Positions 48,132 through 54,285 of a stretch of DNA of 54,285 nt are shown here, in pieces. The notes under the pieces are model-generated. The model saw nothing but the letters and a program-made list of their open reading frames with translations. It was not told the origin of the DNA and did not search any database. Positions within the stretch are counted from its first letter, which is position 1. Each line of letters opens with the position of its first letter. This DNA comes from Tetrahymena thermophila SB210 (taxonomy: Eukaryota; Ciliophora; Oligohymenophorea; Hymenostomatida; Tetrahymenidae): positions 1,519-55,803 of the forward strand of contig NW_002476041.1 of assembly GCF_000189635.1 (NCBI RefSeq), read 5' to 3'. Made by a program: the position numbers and the translations under genes.

Positions 48132-51100
48132 ATGATATAATAGATTAAAGAATATTATAATTTAGATGAAGTAATTATTAATTTTTTTACTAATATCCTT
48201 TAAATTTATATAAATTAATAAAAAAAAGTTTAAAAGCTCTTCACTTTTATCTCATTAGGTTCTCCATATTAGTCTGAGGTATATTTAATTTATAAATATT
48301 ATTTTTATTATTATTATTGATATTTTTGTTTTTTTAATTTTCAATTTATTTAAATATAATAATTTTTATAAAATTAAATTATTATGATTATTTATTGATT
48401 TTTGTTAAAACTAAAATTTTTTAGCCATTTTAGCTTAATTTTCATTTCAATTTTTAATTATTTATTTATTATTCATTTTTTATTATTTGATATTTTTTCT
48501 TCATTTTTGCTATTAAAACTTACACTTAATAAAAGCTATTTATTTGTTTTACATTGTAATATTTTTAATTATAAAAGTTAATTTAAAACATTATCGTTCT
48601 TTTAATCTATTTGATTTGTTCTCCTTATTCTTTTTATTATGATTTCTTATTTTTTCATTCTTTGTTAGTTTTATTAATTATTAATTAATCTTATTATTTC
48701 ATATTTTTTCTTCATTTTTTCCTTCTAATTAACTATTTAATGAATAATTTTTTCTTCAATATTAAAAAGAGACAATTAAATTGGTGATCAAGGTGCATCA
48801 GGCTTAGGTTCTGCTTTAGCAAATTGCGTTAATCTCTCAAATTTGACACTTGACCTTGAGTAAAAACAATTTATTTGTTTTGGATTGTGATATTTTAAAT
48901 TATAAAAACTAATTAAAAACAATAAAGCTCTTATTTCTTTTTCTTTTTAATTTTCTTGCTTTTTTTTTGTTCTTTCTTTGTTAATTTAGCTCATCATTTT
49001 ATTTTCAACTTTTTTTTTTAATATTAATTAATTAATCTTATTATTTCATATTTTTTCTTCTTTTTTCCCTTCTAATTAACTATTTAATGATATATTTTTT
49101 CTTCAATATTTAAAAAGTTGGAATAAAATTGGTGATAAAGGTGTATCAGGCTTAGGTTCTGCTTTAAAAAATTGCATTAATCTCTCAAATTTGACACTTG
49201 TGATTGGGTAAAAACAGTTTATTTGTTTTGGATTGTGATATTTTTAATTATAAGCACTAATTAAAAACAATAAAGCTCTTATTTCTTTTTCTTTTTATTG
49301 TGCTTGCTTTTTTTTGTACTTTTTTTGTTAATTTAGATCATCATTTTATTTTCAACTTTTGTTTTTATTATTAATTAATTAATCTTATTATTTCATATTT
49401 TTTCTTCATTTTTTACTTCTAATTAACTATTTAATGAATAATTTTTTCTTCAATATTTAAAAAGAGGCAATTAAATTGGTGATAAGATAAGATAAGATAA
49501 ACTCGCACATATAAATGCACTCAGAAATACATCTTAAAAAGGTATATATTAATTTTATTATAAAATTATTTAATAATTAATGTAATTATAATTTCTTTAT
49601 TGACTTTCAACTTTAAAAAATAGCTTTTTTAGTTCACAACACTAGCAAGTTCAATTTTTGAGTTGCCAATTTTTAAATACTTTGTGTGAAATAAATACAT
49701 TATTTAAATTGAATAAAAATTAGTAAATAGTGATCAAATTTTTTTAAGCTATTAATATTGAGAAATTTATAATTTTAGTTTTGAGATTATTTTGAATTTC
49801 TTTTGGAATATATTTTGATCTAATATTCAAGTTCAATAAAAAAGATTATTTATTAATAATATCAAATTAAGATAAAAATAGATATAAAAAGTAAGTAAGT
49901 AAGTAAGTAAGTAAGAATCTTTGGCAATTAATGAATATTTTGTTTAATCTTAATATTTTTTTAATTTATTATTAAATTAAATTACGGATTCGAAAAATAA
50001 AAGAGAAAAATATGATTTAATAAAATAAAAAATAATTTAAAAAATTATAAGACGTAATAACTTAACATTTCTTATTTGCCTAATTAAATTCATTTTTATC
50101 AAATAAAAAAATAGTTTATAAACTTTTCAGTTTTACCTGACTCAAATCTTTAAAATATTGAGATTAATTTAAGGTAAATCATAATTGAATTTTTTTACTT
50201 GATTTTTAACATCAATTTTATTTTTGATAGCAAATAAGAAATATGAAACTTGCTCAGTTATTTTATTTTTTCTTTATTTGCTATTTTTCTTATTATTAAC
50301 TTATTATTTGAGCTTTTTGAACGAACATTATCTATCTTAAGTTTTGGTTTTGATTCTCTCATTCATTTCTATTTTTATAAAATTATAAAATATTTACCAA
50401 AAAGATGGTATACAATTGGAGATTAAGGTACATAAGATTTATGTACAGCTTTGGCAAAATATAATAACCTCTTAAGTTTGATACTTGATCTTGGGTAAAA
50501 ATACAAATTAAATTTTAATATTCTCATTTTTTCTAGATAATTTTTAAATCAAATAAAATCTATGCTAATCTGAGTTTCTTTTTTTTCTAGATCAGACAGA
50601 CTTCTCATGCATTTTTATTCCTTCATAAATTTTGTTTTTCAGCTTTAAATTTACATTTTTTTATATTCTTTTAATATTTAATAAAGGTTTCTATTTTAAC
50701 TAATGTATTAAATAAAAAGGTAGAATTAAATAGGAGCAAGTGTATAATACTTATGTTCTGCATTTGCAAACCTTAGTAATCTCTCAAATTTGAAACTTTT
50801 CCTTGTGTAAAAATAATTTTTTTCTTATTTTATTTACTTTATTTGATTTATTTTAGAATAGAATAACTAAAATAAAAGTATGAATGAATAATAAAATTTA
50901 AATATATCGATAGATTTTTTATTTATTTTAAATATTTATTTTGCTTATTCATTCTTTAAATTAATAGCAAATTTCTTAATAATTTTATTTATTCAAATTT
51001 AAGTTTACTTTTCATAATATTATAAATTCAGCTATATTTTTATTATAAATAAAAAATTTCTCAAAAATAAACAGGAAGAATAAGCTTGATGACAAGTGCG

Positions 51101-54100
51101 TATCAGACTTAGGTTTTGCTTTAACAAAGTGTGTAAATCTCTCAAATTTGTAACTTTATCTAGGGTAAATACTAACTTAATTCTATATTTACAACAATAA
51201 ATAAATAAATTTAATATTTGCATTAACATTTAATTTCTATTTTTTATACAACTCTTAATTGATTTGTTTACTCATTAAATTATTTACTTATTTAAAACTT
51301 AAATTTTTGTAAATAATTTTGATTTTATCTATATTTATTCATCAAAATTAATATATTTTCACAAAAATAAAAAAGATAAAATTAAATCAGGTCATAAGGT
51401 GTGTCAGATTTAGTTTCTAGTCTATTAAATTGCTCTAATATCAAAATACTAACACTTTTTCTTGGGTAAAAATAATTTATTTGCTTTTTTTCATATTAAA
51501 TATTAATTATTTTTACCAGCAAAAAAGTAATAAAACAGTATTAGCATTTTTCTGTTTTTCAACTTTTATTTTCCTACGCCAAACCCATTTTTTATTATTT
51601 ATTTTTCAATTATAAATTAACATTAAATTTGTGATTTTTTTATCATTTAAATTATTTTTAATGATTTCTTAATATATTAAAAGATAGAATTAAATTGGCT
51701 CTTTGGGCGCATAGTTTTTAGGTTCTACTTTAGAAAAGAATATCGATCTCTTAAGTTTGGTACTTGATATTAGGTAAAAATGTTTAACATTTAACTATAT
51801 TAATAACTGCAGTAAATTGTGTCAGTAATGAAAAAATTAATTAAATGGAAACCATTTTTAATCATTTTATCATTCATTTACTGGTTAGAATTATGTTTGT
51901 TTCATTAAATTTCAGCAAAAATGTTTTAAAAATTCATTCAACTAATCATCTTACAATTCATTTTTTCAAAAATAAAAAGAGAGAATTAAATAGATAATTC
52001 AAGTGTATAGGCCTTAGGTTCTGATTTAGCAAAATGCATTAATCTCAAAAAATTAGAACTCATACTTAGGTAATAGCATTTAATAGGCCTTTATTAGTAT
52101 TTATTTATTGTAATTTATTTCAATGAATAAAATTCAGAAAATTTTTAATTATTCCCTTAATTTTTTTAATATGCTTTTACAGAAAAAAAAATACTGCAAC
52201 TAAAAATATTATATTTGAGAATATACAGTATCTATCAATCAATCACTACTTTAAATTTTTAACAAAATATGCAATTATTTTTTCAAAATTTTATGATTGT
52301 AGAAATCAAAAATCCATATTTATTATATTTATCAATCAAAAGGAATTTTTTAACATATTTGATTGAAAAAAACCATAAATAATTTTAGAGAAATATACTT
52401 TATTATAATTTTATATATATTTATTAAATTTTTCATATAAAATAATGCAAAAATCAATTAAGTTAAAATTAAATTGACGCTTAAGGAGCTTCAGGTTTGT
52501 TAAATGAACTATCAAAAAATTCTAATTTATCAGATTTGTCTATTCAATTTTAGTAAACACTTTATTTGATTTTATCTTATTTTTTTTATATAAATTAATT
52601 AAAATTTAATTAATATTCAAATTTTCTTTATTGCTTACTCTCAATCTATCTATCTATATCAAATATATAAAAAAGTTAAAATGAAATTGGTAAGAAAGGC
52701 GAATCATCAGATTTAGGTGCTGCTTTATCAAAATTATCAAATCTTTCTATTTTATAATTGAACCTTCAGTAATTTTTTTGTTTGTTTAAAAAATATGATT
52801 AAATTAGATATTGCTTGCTTTTATATTACTATCTTGTTTTAACTTATTTTGCATTTATTTTTTGAGTTTAAAAAAAATATTTTTATTATTCTTTTTCAAA
52901 TTAATTTAAACAATCACAAAATTTCTATCAAATTTACTCAAAATAATAAAATAAAAGAGTTAACTATTTGAATGATTAAAGCGTATTAGATATTTGTTCA
53001 GGCTTATATTAATGTTCAAATCTTTCAACTTTAGAACTCTAATTATAGTAAAAAACAGTTTTTTGTTCTTATTCAAAATTTATTTTATTTAACTAAAGAG
53101 TAATATAATTACTTTAAATATAAGTAATTATATACTTGTCCTAATTTATTTATTCACTCACTAACTCACTCATCTAATCATTTATTTATTCATTTATTCA
53201 TTTATTGATTTTTCCACTTAAATAAGCATTTTAATTTGCTCTAATTCTTTTTATTATTATTTTTAGCTAATTATTTTGAATTTGACTAAAATTTTTCTTA
53301 AAGTTAGAATTAAATCAGTGCTTTGGGTGCAAAAGATTTAACTTATCATTTAGCAAAATGTACGAATCTCTAATATTTGACAATCATGCTTTAGTAAGAA
53401 TCAATTTTATTTTAGATTAAATTTTCCTTAATTATTTCCAACTATTGTAAAATGCGATTACAATTTTTAAAAGTCAAAATTTCATTGGAGAATAGGGGGC
53501 ATAAGACTTAGCTTCTGGTTTAGCGATGTGCTAAAACATCTCAACTCTGGTACTTGATCTTGGGTAAAGATATTTTATTACCTACCTTTTCCTTATGCTA
53601 TAATTTATTTAGATTAACAATAAAATAGGAATAATTATTTGTTTCTTATTTTCCTAATTATTAAAGATAATTTTAATTATTGATTATTTATTTATTGTTC
53701 GGTCATAGAAGAGTATTAAAAATATGAAAAAAATAAATTTGAGTATTAGAAATTTTTTTAATTTTGAATTTCATGCACAGATCTTTCTTTCCTGACTTAT
53801 TTAATAATAATTCTTAAAATATAAAAAGTAATAATTAAATTGGGTACAAAGGGATGTCACAATTTGGTTCTACTTTTGCAAAGTATCCTAAACTCTATAA
53901 TTTGACTCTATATCTCATGTATTATTAAATAGATTAATTCTTCTATTTTTTATTGCGTTGTTGATTTGATATGTAATATGAATGAAAAAAGCAATTAATA
54001 TTAATTGATAGCTTATATTTGATATTTAATATTAATGAATAAAGTAATGATAATTTACTGATTGCTTGTTTGAAATAATGCTTAAATTTTATTTATTTAT

Positions 54101-54285
54101 TTATTTAATTAATTAATTAATTAATTACTGATTTTTCACCTTTTCTATTTTATTAATTCTTCAATTTACATTTTTTTTTTGTTGCTTTTTTCCTCTCTAC
54201 TTATTTAAAAATCTTTCAAAAAAAAAATAGATAAAATTAAATTATGAATGAAGGTGCATCAGATTTAGTTTCTGCTTTAGCAAAA
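48132..54285 (+). CDS. LRR gene 6, 3' end outside the window, middle part damaged
   Basis: The leader exons are 48132-48170 (39 nt, begins MIQQIKEYY) and 48229-48278 (50 nt). Intact LRR exons are 48770-48859, 49118-49207, 50405-50494, 50720-50806, 51075-51164, 51376-51465, 51684-51773, 51980-52069, 52463-52552, 52676-52768, 52958-53047, 53304-53393, 53474-53563, 53829-53918, and 54231 to the edge. Two members are abnormal. One at 49465 keeps only its first part before a GATAA repeat, and one near 50116-50173 retains only the C-terminal half of an LRR. Neither keeps the phase-2 rule, so unless both are skipped the gene is broken or split there. The repeats are close to consensus (GasgLGsAL, NLSNLTLDL), which suggests recent expansion. 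Confidence 0.75.
48535..49490 (+). repeat. Tandem duplication of an LRR exon plus intron, unit about 347 bp
   Basis: The block of intron plus 90-nt exon recurs with exon starts at 48770, 49118 and 49465. The introns share landmarks such as TTTATTTGTTTTGGATTGTGA and AATAAAGCTCTTATTTC. A more decayed unit precedes the first (intron start near 48535, preceded by a degenerate exon end). The third exon is interrupted by GATAAGATAAGATAA. Confidence 0.85.

Noticed and set aside
1..54285. Chromosome breakage sequences, telomeric GGGGTT repeats, tRNA or rRNA genes
   Set aside because: None was recognised on reading both strands; a covariance-model or motif search would be needed to exclude small RNA genes.

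Overview
The window is about 80% A+T. It reads as protein only if TAA and TAG encode glutamine and TGA is the sole stop, and its introns run from GT(A) to AG with lengths of about 50 to 840 nt. This points to a ciliate of the Tetrahymena type (Paramecium introns are far shorter). I cannot tell germline from somatic DNA; I saw no chromosome breakage sequence or telomeric repeat. Most genes are split, so a plain ORF list misses nearly all of them; the models below come from splice-site and phase bookkeeping.

Layout. A minus-strand leucine-rich-repeat (LRR) gene runs off the left edge (<1-3072). It is head-to-head with a single-exon B-box/coiled-coil/SPRY-like gene (3691-4920), followed by LRR gene 2 (5502-7641). 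A repeat-rich stretch (7642-10614) holds a decayed Tc1/mariner-type transposase between two direct repeats, and a 521-bp tandem repeat. Next are a single-exon TPR gene (10615-12495), a minus-strand membrane protein gene of three exons (13236-14719), and three plus-strand LRR genes in a row (15393-19177, 19700-22501, 24018-29078). A minus-strand giant gene fills 30557 to about 43620. An EF-hand gene resembling the dynein regulatory complex subunit DRC8/EFCAB2 lies at 45614-46650, with a broken tandem copy of its 3' end behind it. LRR gene 6 runs from 48132 off the right edge.

Two things stand out. (1) The six LRR genes share one construction rule: each ribonuclease-inhibitor-like LRR of about 30 residues is one exon of 90 nt (sometimes 84-105) bounded by phase-2 introns. 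Five of the six start with the same two leader exons of exactly 39 and 50 nt. Exon duplication appears to be under way at 48.5-49.5 kb. (2) The giant gene encodes at least 3200 residues: PHD-knuckle-extended PHD (PZP), another PHD split by an 840-nt intron, a helical region reminiscent of PLU-1, a long Asp/Glu tract, a TFIIS-central-like domain, a SPOC-like domain and a Gln/Asn/Pro-rich tail. That resembles PHF3/DIDO/Bye1-type RNA polymerase II regulators with a PZP reader added.

The B-box, TPR, membrane and DRC8-like genes show no visible pathway link to each other. The LRR genes look cytosolic (no signal peptide) and could be a rapidly evolving recognition or adaptor family, but their function is unknown.
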